Source of the DNA: Actinomycetales bacterium
GTDB taxonomy: Bacteria; Actinomycetota; Actinomycetes; Actinomycetales; Dermatophilaceae
Reading direction: 5' to 3'
DNA: 64,000 bases
Assembly (NCBI GenBank): GCA_016710645.1
Contig: JADJVI010000004.1
Coordinates: 1-64,000, forward strand
Shown: positions 27,981 to 38,400 of the stretch, in pieces
Position numbering within the stretch: the first letter of the stretch is position 1
Layout: every line of letters starts with the position of its first letter
Notes under the pieces: model-generated
What the model saw: the letters and a program-made list of their open reading frames with translations, nothing else
Told to the model about the DNA's origin: nothing
Databases searched by the model: none
Translations under genes and position numbers: made by a program

Positions 27981-30266
27981 CTAGGGGGCCGGGGCGGGTG
28001 CGGTCGCTGTGGACTGGCCGGGCGGAGTCGTCGGCTTGCCGCCGGGCTTGGTCGCCGTGGGCTGCGTCGTCGGTCCAACCGTCTTGGTCGGCGTCTGCGT
28101 GGGCGCCGGCACGGTCGGCTCGACCGTCGGAGCTGGCGGCGCTTGGGTCGGGTCGGTCGTCACGGCGGGGGCACTCGTCGCGGGCGCGGGAGGAGCGACG
28201 GTGCGGACCTTGTCGTCACCGATGCCAGCGCGCTTGGGGAAGTCGACCTTCTGCTCGCCGTCCAACGCGCCCTTCATGAAGTCGATCCAGATCGACAGCG
28301 GGAACGAGTTGCCGGAGAGCTCGTCCAGGCCACCAATCCCGGTCAGGGGCGCCGGCGTGCCGTTGACGTCCTTGTACATCGCCACCGAGGTCGCGAGTTG
28401 CGGCGTGTAGCCGCTGAACCACACCGACTTGCGCTCTTCCGAGGTGCCGGTCTTGCCGGCCGAGGGCCGCCCGATCTGCTGGGCCCGGGCTCCCGTGCCG
28501 CCGTTCGCGGTGACCGCCTGCATGGCGTCGATGACGTCGGCGGCGACATCCTTGCCGAAGGCGTCGACGACATTCGGCTGTGCGGTGAAGTCCACGTCGA
28601 TGGCCGGCGAGGTCACCCGCTTGACCAGGTAAGGGGTCGCGCGGCGGCCTTCCGCGGCGATCGTCGCGTAGGCGTTCGCCACGTCATAGACCCGCGGGGA
28701 GGCATTGCCGAGCACGTTGGTGATCTCGGTGCCCAGACCCAGCGTGGAATCCGGTATGCCGGCCGCCACCGCCGCGTCGCGCGTCGCCTGGGCGCCGATC
28801 TTGGCGTTCAATCGCACGAATGCGGTGTTGATCGAGGATGCGGTCGCACGGCGGAGATCGACCGTGCCATAGGACCGGCCGCCCTCGTTCTCGATCCGGT
28901 CGATGCCCAAGGCCTTGTCACGCAGCGGGCTGCTGCCGTCGATCGTCGACTTGGTCGAGATGCCCTGCTGCAGGGCGGCGATCAGCGCGAACGGCTTGAA
29001 GGTCGAGCCGGCCGGGATCTTGGCGTCGGTGGCGGCCGAGAACTGGCGCTTCTGATAGTCCGCGCCGCCATACATCGCCACGACGGCACCGTCGCCCGGG
29101 CGGACGGCGACCAGACCGGCATACACGTCCGTCGCATTGGCCTTGGGGAAGTTCTTATCCACCGACGCGACCGCCGCGTCCTGGGCCTTCTTGTTGATCG
29201 TCGTCGTGATCCGCAGCCCGCCCCGATCGATGTCCTCGGAGCTGAGCTTGAGCTTGGTCGCGAGCTCCTGGCGCACGGCCGCGGCGAGGTAGCCCGTCGG
29301 CCCGGAGAGCGCGCGGGAGGGCGCCTTGGCCTGGATCTCGGGAAGCTTGGCGGCAGCGCGGTCGGCCGCGGAGAGCGCACCCATCGACACCATGCCGTCC
29401 ATGACATAGGTCCAGCGGTTGGCGAGGTTGGTCTTTTGCTTCTCGCCGAGGGCCGGGTCGAACAGAGATGGAGCGTTCATGACGCTCGCAAGGACCGCTC
29501 CCTCGCTGACGTTGAGCGCGCTCGCATCCTTGTTGAAGTAGGCCTTCGCCGCCGCCTGGATGCCATACGCCCCGCGGCCGTAGTAGATGGTGTTGAGGTA
29601 GCCCTCGAGGATCTGGTCCTTGCTGAGGTCGCGGTCGATCTTGATGGCGATGATCATCTCGCGCAGCTTGCGGTCGATGGTGCGGTCCTGGGTGAGGAAG
29701 TAGTTCTTGACGTACTGCTGGGTGATCGTCGACCCACCGCCCTGCACGTCACTGCCCTTGAGCGCCTGCCAGATCGAGCGTCCGATGCCGCTGGGCGAGA
29801 CGCCGCTGTTGCTGTAGAAGTCGCGGTCCTCAGCGGCGATGACCGCCTGCTGCACCGGCTTGGGCACGGACGCGAGCGGGATCGACTCGCGGTTGAGTTC
29901 GGCGATACGGGCCAGCTCGGTCTTGCCGTCGTCGTAGTAGACGATCGTCGTCTGTGCCTCGGCGAGGGCGTTGGCGTCCGGGATGTCGACCGCGAGGAAG
30001 GCGAAGACCGCGCCGATGAGGGCCAGGGTGAAGGCGGTCGCTGCGGTGATCCCCAGCCGCTTGAGCCACACCTTCCAGGGGGCGCGCAGCCACTCCCCGA
30101 AGCTGCGCCGCTGCCGCGTGGTCGGCCGGTTTCCGTTGCCGGCGCCGTTGCGCGTGCCGTTGCGGGTGCCGTTGCGAGTTCCGTTGGGAGAGCGGCGGTT
30201 TGGGGCCGATGGGGTCGCTCGCCTCGCAGCGCGTGATTCGGGCTGCTGCCCGCTCGAGGTGCTCAC
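27981..30266 (-). CDS. ponA: Class A penicillin-binding protein (PBP1A type)
   Basis: This 761-residue bifunctional enzyme polymerises and cross-links peptidoglycan outside the membrane. A cytoplasmic tail with an (N-G-T-R)n repeat precedes one membrane helix (TAFTLALIGAVFAFLAV). The glycosyltransferase (GT51) domain has AAEDRDFYSNSG with the catalytic glutamate, GGSTITQQYVKNYFL and RKLREMIIAIKI. The transpeptidase domain has STFKP (Ser nucleophile and Lys), SSINTAF (SxN) and GKTGTSEE (KTG). A Pro/Thr-rich C-terminal tail follows. The start is GTG 30266. It is divergent from padR and followed by the GT87-like gene, the usual actinobacterial arrangement. Confidence 0.95.
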   Translation of the reverse strand: MSTSSGQQPESRAARRATPSAPNRRSPNGTRNGTRNGTRNGAGNGNRPTTRQRRSFGEWLRAPWKVWLKRLGITAATAFTLALIGAVFAFLAVDIPDANALAEAQTTIVYYDDGKTELARIAELNRESIPLASVPKPVQQAVIAAEDRDFYSNSGVSPSGIGRSIWQALKGSDVQGGGSTITQQYVKNYFLTQDRTIDRKLREMIIAIKIDRDLSKDQILEGYLNTIYYGRGAYGIQAAAKAYFNKDASALNVSEGAVLASVMNAPSLFDPALGEKQKTNLANRWTYVMDGMVSMGALSAADRAAAKLPEIQAKAPSRALSGPTGYLAAAVRQELATKLKLSSEDIDRGGLRITTTINKKAQDAAVASVDKNFPKANATDVYAGLVAVRPGDGAVVAMYGGADYQKRQFSAATDAKIPAGSTFKPFALIAALQQGISTKSTIDGSSPLRDKALGIDRIENEGGRSYGTVDLRRATASSINTAFVRLNAKIGAQATRDAAVAAGIPDSTLGLGTEITNVLGNASPRVYDVANAYATIAAEGRRATPYLVKRVTSPAIDVDFTAQPNVVDAFGKDVAADVIDAMQAVTANGGTGARAQQIGRPSAGKTGTSEERKSVWFSGYTPQLATSVAMYKDVNGTPAPLTGIGGLDELSGNSFPLSIWIDFMKGALDGEQKVDFPKRAGIGDDKVRTVAPPAPATSAPAVTTDPTQAPPAPTVEPTVPAPTQTPTKTVGPTTQPTATKPGGKPTTPPGQSTATAPAPAP

Positions 30267-30442
30267 GTGGGTCCCGCTTTCGTATGCCGTCCGCTTCCGT
30301 CGTCGCCGTCAGTCCGGTCCCAGCCGGGCGAGCAGGACGGCAATCCAGTATGCGGTGCCCCTCCTGTGCCTGCCGAATCGCGTGAGGCGGGACCGCGCGA
30401 GGAACGCTGAGCGACGCATCGGCGCGCTGTATCCGTTAGATG

Positions 30443-30455
30443 TATCGCAGCGATA
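30443..30455. promoter_or_regulatory. Probable PadR operator (TATCGC-A-GCGATA)
   Basis: A perfect 6-bp inverted repeat with a 1-nt centre, TATCGCAGCGATA, stands in an AT-rich patch 67 nt before the padR start. Further AT (ATATCT) follows directly. PadR proteins commonly bind such TATC-type dyads upstream of their own genes, so autoregulation is a reasonable guess. A related GATATC lies at about 31224, close before ino1. Confidence 0.5.
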
Positions 30456-30521
30456 TATCTAGTGCTACGCTTCGCGAGGTCGTCCCGCCCGGGGACCTGA
30501 CGCGCGCAGGAGGTGCCAGCC

Positions 30522-31088
30522 ATGTCACGACGAGCCGAGTTGCTCGACTTCGCGGTGCTGGGCCTGCTGCACGAGACGCCCATGCACGGCTACGAACTGC
30601 GCAAGCGGCTCAACACCGCGCTGGGTGCCTTCCGGGCGCTGTCCTACGGCTCGCTCTATCCGTGCCTGCGTGACCTCATGACCAAGGGCTGGATCCGCGA
30701 GTCGCAAGACGGCAGCGAGTCCACCCGCGGCAGCGCCCGCGCGCGGATCGTCTACGAGCTGACGGCCGACGGCAAGGAACGTTTCCAGACGATGGCGGAC
30801 AAGGCGGGGCCGGCATCGTGGGGCGACGAGGAGTTCGACGTCCACTTCGCGTTCTTTGCGCGCACCCCGGCCGACGTGCGGCTGCGCATCCTCGAAGGCC
30901 GGCGATCCCGGCTTGAGGAGCGCCTGGCCAACATCCGCGAGGCCTCGGTGCGCAACCGCGAGCGCATGGACAGCTATACCGCGGCCCTGCAGCGGCACGG
31001 CGAAGAGTCCGCCGAACGCGAGGTCCGCTGGCTTGAGGAGCTCATCTCCATCGAGCGCCGCACCTCCGCAGGACCGCCCGGCGGGTGA
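30522..31088 (+). CDS. PadR-family transcriptional regulator
   Basis: This 188-residue protein has the PadR winged helix at its N terminus: LLDFAVLGLLHETPMHGYEL, then RALSYGSLYPCLRDLMTKGWI, and YELTADGKERF in the wing. The C-terminal half (about 95-188) is a helical dimerisation domain of the Vir_act_alpha_C kind. AGGAGGTG stands 8 nt before ATG 30522, which I prefer to GTG 30513. A PadR gene directly upstream of ino1 is conserved in actinobacteria (Rv0047c/Rv0046c), so it probably controls inositol synthesis as well as itself. Confidence 0.92.
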   Translation: MSRRAELLDFAVLGLLHETPMHGYELRKRLNTALGAFRALSYGSLYPCLRDLMTKGWIRESQDGSESTRGSARARIVYELTADGKERFQTMADKAGPASWGDEEFDVHFAFFARTPADVRLRILEGRRSRLEERLANIREASVRNRERMDSYTAALQRHGEESAEREVRWLEELISIERRTSAGPPGG

Positions 31089-31132
31089 CCCCGCCCCGCG
31101 CGATACCGCACTTTCGCACCACCTTGCACACC

Positions 31133-31184
31133 CGGCATACCGGCGGGTTTGACAGCCCACCAGCACCAAACCAGGGGTATGCCG
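31133..31184. repeat. Inverted pair of the GTATGCCG motif between padR and ino1
   Basis: CGGCATACC (31133-31141) and its exact complement GGTATGCCG (31176-31184) bracket 34 nt, forming a 9-bp stem 45 nt after the padR stop. It could act as a weak terminator or attenuator ahead of ino1. The arrangement copies the pair upstream of rpsF, with an identical 34-nt loop. Confidence 0.65.
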
Positions 31185-31252
31185 TCTCACCACCAGCAGG
31201 CGCGCGGCACCGAGCCGCGGCCGAGATATCCGAATACACAAGGAGAACCCTG

Positions 31253-32344
31253 ATGGGATCTGTGCGCGTCGCCATCGTCGGCGTCGGCAACTGTGCCAGC
31301 TCGCTGGTGCAGGGCGTGGAGTACTACCGCAATGCCGACGCGGGATCGACCGTGCCCGGCCTCATGCACGTGCAGTTCGGGCCGTATCACGTGCGCGACG
31401 TGCAGTTCGTCGCAGCCTTCGACGTCGATGACAAGAAGGTCGGCAAGGACCTGTCCGAGGCGATCAACGCCTCCGAGAACAACACCATCAAGATCTGCGA
31501 CGTGCCCACCCTCGGGATCGAGGTGCAGCGCGGGCACACCCTCGACGGCATGGGCAAGTACTACCGCTTGACCATCGACGAGTCGGCGGCCGAGCCGGTC
31601 GACATCGTCGCGGCGCTCAAGGAGTCCAAGGCCGACGTGCTGGTGTCCTACCTGCCGGTGGGGTCGGAAGAGGCTGACAAGTTCTACGCGCAGTGTGCGA
31701 TCGACGCTGGCGTGGCCTTCGTCAACGCGCTGCCGGTGTTCATCGCCTCCGACCCGGAGTGGGCGGCGAAGTTCGAGAAGGCCGGCGTCCCGGTCATCGG
31801 TGACGACATCAAGAGCCAGGTCGGCGCGACGATCACCCACCGGGTCATGGCCAAGCTGTTCGAGGACCGCGGCGTCGTGCTCGACCGCACCTACCAGCTC
31901 AACGTCGGCGGCAACATGGACTTCAAGAACATGCTTGAGCGCGAGCGCCTGGAGTCCAAGAAGATCTCCAAGACCCAGTCGGTGACCTCCAACCTCACCG
32001 GTCCGCTCGGCGGCAAGATCGCCGACCGCAACGTGCACATCGGCCCGTCGGACTATGTCGCGTGGCTCGATGACCGCAAGTGGGCCTACGTCCGCCTGGA
32101 GGGTCGCGCGTTCGGTGACGTGCCGCTGAACCTGGAGTACAAGCTCGAGGTCTGGGACTCCCCCAACTCGGCCGGCATCATCATCGACGCCATTCGCGCG
32201 GCGAAGATCGCCAAGGACCGCGGCATTGGTGGCCCGCTCATCTCGGCCTCGTCCTACCTGATGAAGTCCCCGCCGGTGCAGCGCGAAGACACCGAGGGCC
32301 GGGTTCGTCTTGAGGCGTTCATCGCGGGGACCGAAGAACGCTGA
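31253..32344 (+). CDS. ino1: Inositol-3-phosphate (myo-inositol-1-phosphate) synthase
   Basis: This 363-residue enzyme converts glucose-6-phosphate to inositol phosphate, the first step towards phosphatidylinositol and, in actinobacteria, mycothiol. The Rossmann loop is VAIVGVGNCASSLVQG, followed by VLVSYLPVGSEEADKFYAQ, GDDIKSQVGATITHRVMAKL (NAD and catalytic lysine region), LNVGGNMDFKNM and HIGPSDYV, all typical of the short bacterial form. ATG 31253 follows AAGGAG at 8 nt; the longer frame from 31085 overlaps padR and is not protein-like. It ends 26 nt before a strong terminator. Confidence 0.95.
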   Translation: MGSVRVAIVGVGNCASSLVQGVEYYRNADAGSTVPGLMHVQFGPYHVRDVQFVAAFDVDDKKVGKDLSEAINASENNTIKICDVPTLGIEVQRGHTLDGMGKYYRLTIDESAAEPVDIVAALKESKADVLVSYLPVGSEEADKFYAQCAIDAGVAFVNALPVFIASDPEWAAKFEKAGVPVIGDDIKSQVGATITHRVMAKLFEDRGVVLDRTYQLNVGGNMDFKNMLERERLESKKISKTQSVTSNLTGPLGGKIADRNVHIGPSDYVAWLDDRKWAYVRLEGRAFGDVPLNLEYKLEVWDSPNSAGIIIDAIRAAKIAKDRGIGGPLISASSYLMKSPPVQREDTEGRVRLEAFIAGTEER

Positions 32345-32370
32345 ATTTCTACTTCAAACGGATCACCAGG

Positions 32371-32403
32371 AGCGGGACCGACGCGAACGGCGTCGGTCCC
32401 GCT
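32371..32403. terminator. Bidirectional terminator between ino1 and the Ig/Fn3 gene
   Basis: AGCGGGACCGACGC (32371-32384) pairs perfectly with 32390-32403 around the 5-nt loop GAACG, a 14-bp very stable stem. It lies 26 nt after the ino1 stop and 5 nt after the stop of the convergent giant gene. The tail after ino1 reads TCTGCC, so the U-tract is weak. Confidence 0.88.
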
Positions 32404-32408
32404 TCTGC

Positions 32409-35400
32409 CTATGGCCAGGTGAATGTCGTCGTCGCCGTCTCGTTGGTCGTGGTGTTCTCGCACTTGCCGGTGACCGTCGTCTGGTCCCCGTAGAAGACGT
32501 CGGTCCGCACTGTGGCATTCGTGTCGATCGTCACCGGGTCACCGATGGTGCCCGAGGGCGAGGTGAACGTGCACGTCACTGACGAGGCATCCCACAGGCT
32601 TGAGGTCACCGTGATGTAGCGACAGGTGTTGTCGATCGCGCACGGCGGATCCTGGACGCCACAGAGCAACCCGATGCAGCTCCCAGACGCCGACAGCCGG
32701 ATCACTGGATCGGCCTTCGCCGGCGTCTTGAACGACATCGGCACCGCCGCCGCATCGCCGGCGATCGACTGGGCGGTGACCGCTATGGCCACCGTGGTGT
32801 CATAGCCGACATTGCGCACGGTGCACGACGCGTTGTCGGCTGAGAGCTTGCAGTTGGCTGCCGCGGCCCCGGACACCGCCACCGTCACTGGTCGCCCGTT
32901 GGTGACGAGCTTCCACGAGAACGTCACGTCGTATTTCCCGCGGGGTCCGCTCATCGATGGTTCCAAGGCGACGACCGGCTTGGTGGGTCCGTAGGGCTGG
33001 AAGACCGCGCTCTGCGCCGACCAGGCTGAGCAGGGACCGTTGAGCACGCACCCGCGGATCGACAACCGCTGCTCGGAGATGTCGCTGTTGCCGATGCTCC
33101 CGGAGTAGGAGCAGTCCGAGGAGGAACACGGGATCTGGCCACTGCCGCCCGCGGTCGAGGTCCACTCGACATAGGTCCACCTCAGGGCATGCGGTGCACC
33201 CAACGCGAACGACACCGCCATCTGCAGGTCAGCGGCCGGGGTCGAGACCGATGGCGCCCGCGGGGTCTCCGGCACACCGACCGCCTCGAACGACCGAGCG
33301 TCACTCATCGGCGACTCCACGCCACCGCCGTTGGTGGCGGTCACGGCATACCGACGCACCAGCCCGTCATAGGGCACGACATCGGAGGTGATCAGTGACC
33401 CGCCCGGCGAGACCGTGGCGATGCGCGTCATGGCGCCGTCCCCCACCGCGCGGAACACGGCATACGAGGACATCGGCGGACCGTTGGGGTCGGCGGGCTG
33501 CCACGAGATCTGGACCGTGGCGGTGTCATCCGACGGGCTCGGCGTCGAGAGCACGAGGTCGTTGACGACGACCCGCGACGGGGTGCCGACCGGCTGGGCC
33601 GTGCGCGAGGGGCCATAGGGTCCCCAGCCGGCCTCGTTGTGAGCCTGGACCCGGATGAGGTATTCGCTGTTGTTGTTGAGCCCGCTCACCGAGGTCGACG
33701 TGCCGCCGCCCGTCACCGGGTAAAGCCCTCCGGAAGACCCGCCGTCGATTGGCAGCAGCTGGACGTTGTAGCTGTCGACCGCGCTCCCGGCGTTGACCGG
33801 GGCGGTCCACGAGATCGCGAGCGTGCGGTCGCTGGGGGTCACTGCGCCGACCGACACGGCCTCGGGCGCGGTGTCGGGACGGGCCGCCCGAGAGGGCCCA
33901 CCCGAGTCGGACCAGTCGACCGCATTGCGCGCGCGCACGGTGAAGAAGTAGTCGACGCCATTGGTCAGCCCGGTGATCGTGCACGGCGACGCCTCGCACG
34001 AGGCACTGCCTCCGGACCAGCCCACCTCGTAGCCAAGGATCGGCAAGCCGCCGTCGAAAGCCGGTGGCAGCCACGACACCCGCGCGCTGCCGCCCTGGAT
34101 CCGGTCGGCGACGGCGTCAACTGACTGCGGCGGTGTGGGCCGGGCCCGCACCGACACCGTCACGGTGCCCGTCGAGATCCGGTCGGGGGCATCGCTGACG
34201 TCGACGGCGAACTGGGTCACCCCGGTCGCGTTCCGCGACGCGGTGACGGTGAGGATGCAGCCCTGCTGGCTGGCGGTCACACCGCCGTCGGTGACGACCC
34301 GCACCGCGACGATGTCGCAGTGCAGCGTCCCGAACGGGCTGTCGAGGTACTGCGCGAGGTTGACCACCTGGCTCTGCCCGGCATACAGGCCCTCGACCCG
34401 CGCCGGTCGCAGCACCGCCAAGGGTGGCGGAGGCGGCACTTCCACGCCGGCAGCCGCCGCGGCCGCCGCAGCCGGATCGGCCCGCAGGCTGGTGACCCGC
34501 ACGCGCAGCGCGAACTTCTCGGCGGCGCCGGCGACCGAGACGAAGAACGACCCCTTCGCTCCGTGCAGCGCGTCGGCGGCGGCGGTCACGAGCACCTGCC
34601 GCCCGCCTTGCCCCTGCTGGCGCATCGTGACGTTGTCGATCGCGGCGTCCCATGTGGCGGAGTACTCCACCGACGCGGGGTCCAGCCCCTCGGGGAACCA
34701 CGCCGAGCACAGCCGCGGGATGTCGATGGTGCGCCCCGGGGCGTCGGCGACGACGTTGATCTCCCACTGCGGGCAACGCAGCAGCGGCTGCAACGGCCCG
34801 ACCTGCACGGGCACGACGAGGTATGCCGTGCGCGGCGCCTGATCGTCGGGTCCGGTCGAGTCGGTCACCTCGAGCATGATGGCGGCCGGGCCGACGTAAC
34901 CACCGGAGGCCGTCAGCTGGAGTTCGGTGGCCGACACGGCCTTGACGGCGAGGCGGTCGGCGGGCGAGGCCGACAGCGTGTCGGGGGTGGTCAGGCGCAC
35001 CGCCCGACCGCGTGGGTCGGTGATGTGGTCGGCCAAGGGGACGGTGATCGTCGCGTCCTTGTCCATGGTGATCGGCTTGCTGGCGATGACATAGGGCACG
35101 TCACTGCCGCTGGCCGGCACATAAATGAGGGCCATCGCCCGGCCGCCGTCGGCGTCTTCGACGATGTAGGGCACCGCCCGCGGATAGTCCGCGAAGCTCA
35201 CCCGCACGCCATCCTTCTCGATGCTCGCGCCCTCACCGACCTCGACGACCTTGAGCGCGTTGTGATCGCCGTCGATATCGCGGTCGTTCTCCAGGACGTC
35301 GACGAGTGCACTGTTGGACGCCGTCGCGGCGGGGGCCGGACCGACCGTGGGCGCGCCACCGGCGCCACCAGCCCCGCCCGCGCCGGGCGCCCCGGCCGCA

Positions 35401-38400
35401 GCCGGTGCCGGTGCCACGCGGGCGACGTCATCGGCAGCGACCGGCGGGTTGTTGTAGCCCTTTCGGCCACGCACGGTCAGGGTGGTGCGGGACGGGTCGA
35501 AAAGCCCGCCGTTGATGCCGTAAACGAGGACCTTGGACGGGCCCTCCTCGGGCGCGGCCACCTTGAAGGACTGCTCGCCTTCGCGGGTGAACTGCGCGAG
35601 CACCTCGGGCGAGTTGGTCGTTGCCGGGTCTTCGACGACGACATCGGCATTGCGCGGGATGAGGTCGTTGGCGAGCACGTCGACGGTCACCTGGCGTCCG
35701 GGGGCGGCGGTGACGTCGTCGGGCATGGCCACCGGCGGCTGCGGCGACCCCGGCTGGACGACACCGATCCGGATCAGCCCCTCGCCGGACTTCCCGTAGC
35801 GGTCGGCCACGGCATACCGGAGCACCTCCGTGCCCGCCGACCCGGGGTAGGACTCGTAGCGGATCGTCGAGGCCCCGTATGCCGTGACCCGCCCGAGCTT
35901 GAGGTTGACCGGTCCGCCGGCTTCGCCGACGATCCCCGACACGAACGCGAGGTCGCCGTCCGGGTCGATGCCGCTGGTCGGCACGGTCAGGGTGATCGCC
36001 TCACCGGCGGTCACCGACGCCGAGAAGTTGCGCGCGGTCGGCGGCTGGTCGGGGGTCTGCGGGGTGGGCGGCGGCTTGACCGTCACGGTGACCCGGCCGG
36101 TCACCGAGCGCTCGGGCATCCCTTCGGGGTATGCCGCGTACTCCAAGGTGACGACTTTCTCGACCGTGATCGGGTCGGGGTCGGGCAGATAGCGCAGCAC
36201 CTGGCCGCTGGCATAGACCTGGCCCTTGCCGACGACGACCTTGATGGTGCCGGGGGTGAATTTCAGCGGGACGCCGTCGGCCATCGAGTCGTTGTCCAGC
36301 GCCGGAATGGTGACGACGTCGCCCCAGCGCACGGTGGCCTGGTCATCGACGATGGTCGGCATGAGAGCGGCGGGCGGGGCGGGCTTCTGCACCACCGAGA
36401 GCTCGCCGGTGGCCGATCGGGTGCCGTCGTTGATCGTGTAGTTGACGACACCGCGGCGCTCGGTCTGGCCGACCTGCAGTGGGGCCAGCGCCTGGACGCG
36501 CAGCCAGCGACCCTGGACCACCCAGGCGCGCACCCAGGGCTCGGTCGTCGCGACCGACTGGATGACCAGGACGTCCGAGCGCGGGCTGTAGTCGTTGGCC
36601 AGCACGTCGGTGATGGCCGGCGACTGGTCGCGCACGGTCGCGGCGTCGGGTGCGGCCACCGGCGGGGCGTCGTCGGTCGGCGCCGGGAGGATGTCGACCC
36701 GGAACCGGCCGGCCCCGACCGCGGAGCCGACTTGCGCGGCATACGTGAGCAGGTGGCTGCCGGGAGCCGAGCCGGTGATGGTGACCACGCCGGTCTCGAC
36801 GTTGGTGTCGATCATCAGCCCGGCCGGGCCGCGGACTTCGGCAGCCAGGCGCAGTCGCGCGGTGGGGTCGGTGGGGTCAGCTCCGGGCAGGTCGTTGCCG
36901 AGCGGCTGCAACTGCACCGGTTTGCCGACGACAGCGCGGATGACATCGGCCTGGGCGACCGGGGGCACCGGGCGGTCGGCGTCGCCGAGCACGATGACCG
37001 ATGCCTTGGCCTCGGTGCTGCCGCCGCGTCCGTCCTCGACCTTGTACTTCACGTCGACGGGGCCGGGCTGGTTGGGCGCTGTGATCGCCAGGGCGCCACC
37101 GCCGTCGACCGATGCGGACTGATCGAGAGACTCGATGACGACCGGGTCGTTTTCGGCATCACGCCAGTCGGCCTTGACCCCGACCGACACGTGACCGCCG
37201 CGGATGACGGGGGTCTTGGCGGTCGCGATGGTGGCCTGGTTGGTGCGGACGTAGGGCGCCGTGTTGACGCTCTCGTCGACGATGGTGGCCGTCACGAGGG
37301 CAGTGGAGCGGCCCTCGGCGCCGGGCTGGCCGTTGTTGACGGTGTAGCTGAAGTGGACGACGTTGGCAATCGGCTTGTCCGGCACCGAGATCGAGATGTT
37401 CTGACCGTCGACCGACGGGCTCACCAGGATGCCGGGCACGTCGGGGGTCGACACATCGCCAGGCCCGATCGCGAGCACCGCACCCAGGCTGTCGCTGTCG
37501 TTGTCCAGGACGTGCAGGGTCGAGGTGCGCCCGGGTCGGACCTTGACGTCGTCGGGCTTGGCCTCCGGCGGCCGGCGCACGACCTCGTTGTCGAGCTGGT
37601 TGGGGTCGGGCTTGGTGTTGTCGTTGCCGCTCTTGGGCGGCGGGATGACCGAGGGCCAATCGTCGATCTTGATCGGGGCGTCGGAGTCGACATCCCAGAC
37701 CGCGCCGGTGTCGAGGTCGTTGAGCGCGACCAGGCCGCGGTTGGTGCGCAGCCGCACCCCGTCCACCCGCACCCCCGGGGCCGGCGCCTCGATGACGACC
37801 GCCTCAGCCGGGTGCTCGGTGCACGAGCGCCCGTAGAACAGCTTGTCGGCACTCGCCCACGCGCCATGCACACAGCGCCCGATCCGCACCGGCGGGGCCA
37901 CCCAGAGCTTGGCGCCGGTCGCCGCCCCGGGAAGCAGGATCTCGCCGGTCTGCGAGGGATCGGTGCCGAAGGGCAGCAGGCTCACCCCGCGCGGGGTCGC
38001 GATCGCGACCGCGTCACTGTCCGGTCCGGGCGCCTGCAGAGCCCCGTATGCCGTGGCCGCCTTCGCCCCGCCGGTGCCGGTCGCGGCCGCGCCGAGTTTC
38101 TGGGCCAGGTCGATGGGCGCACCCAGACCGTCGGCGCGGATCAGTCCGGTCGTCGGGTCGAAGATGACCCAGCGGTCCCCGACGACGGTGAGCTGGACGC
38201 TGGAGGCCGAGAAGCCCAGTTCCTTGACCTTGGCATCGGCGAAGCCACCACCGGCGAGCGGGCTGATGACCGCCAGCTGGCCGGAGGAGGCGGAGACGGC
38301 ATACACCGTGCCGTCGACCGAGACCGCCACCGTCGCGCCGGCCCCGATGGTGGCCAGCGGCGGGCCGGTGCCGGCGACCTTGTCGAGGGTGGTGATCCCC

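Noticed and set aside
27732..30236. An 834-codon plus-strand frame opposite ponA
   Set aside because: Composition and lack of motifs mark it as the antisense shadow of ponA and the GT87-like gene.
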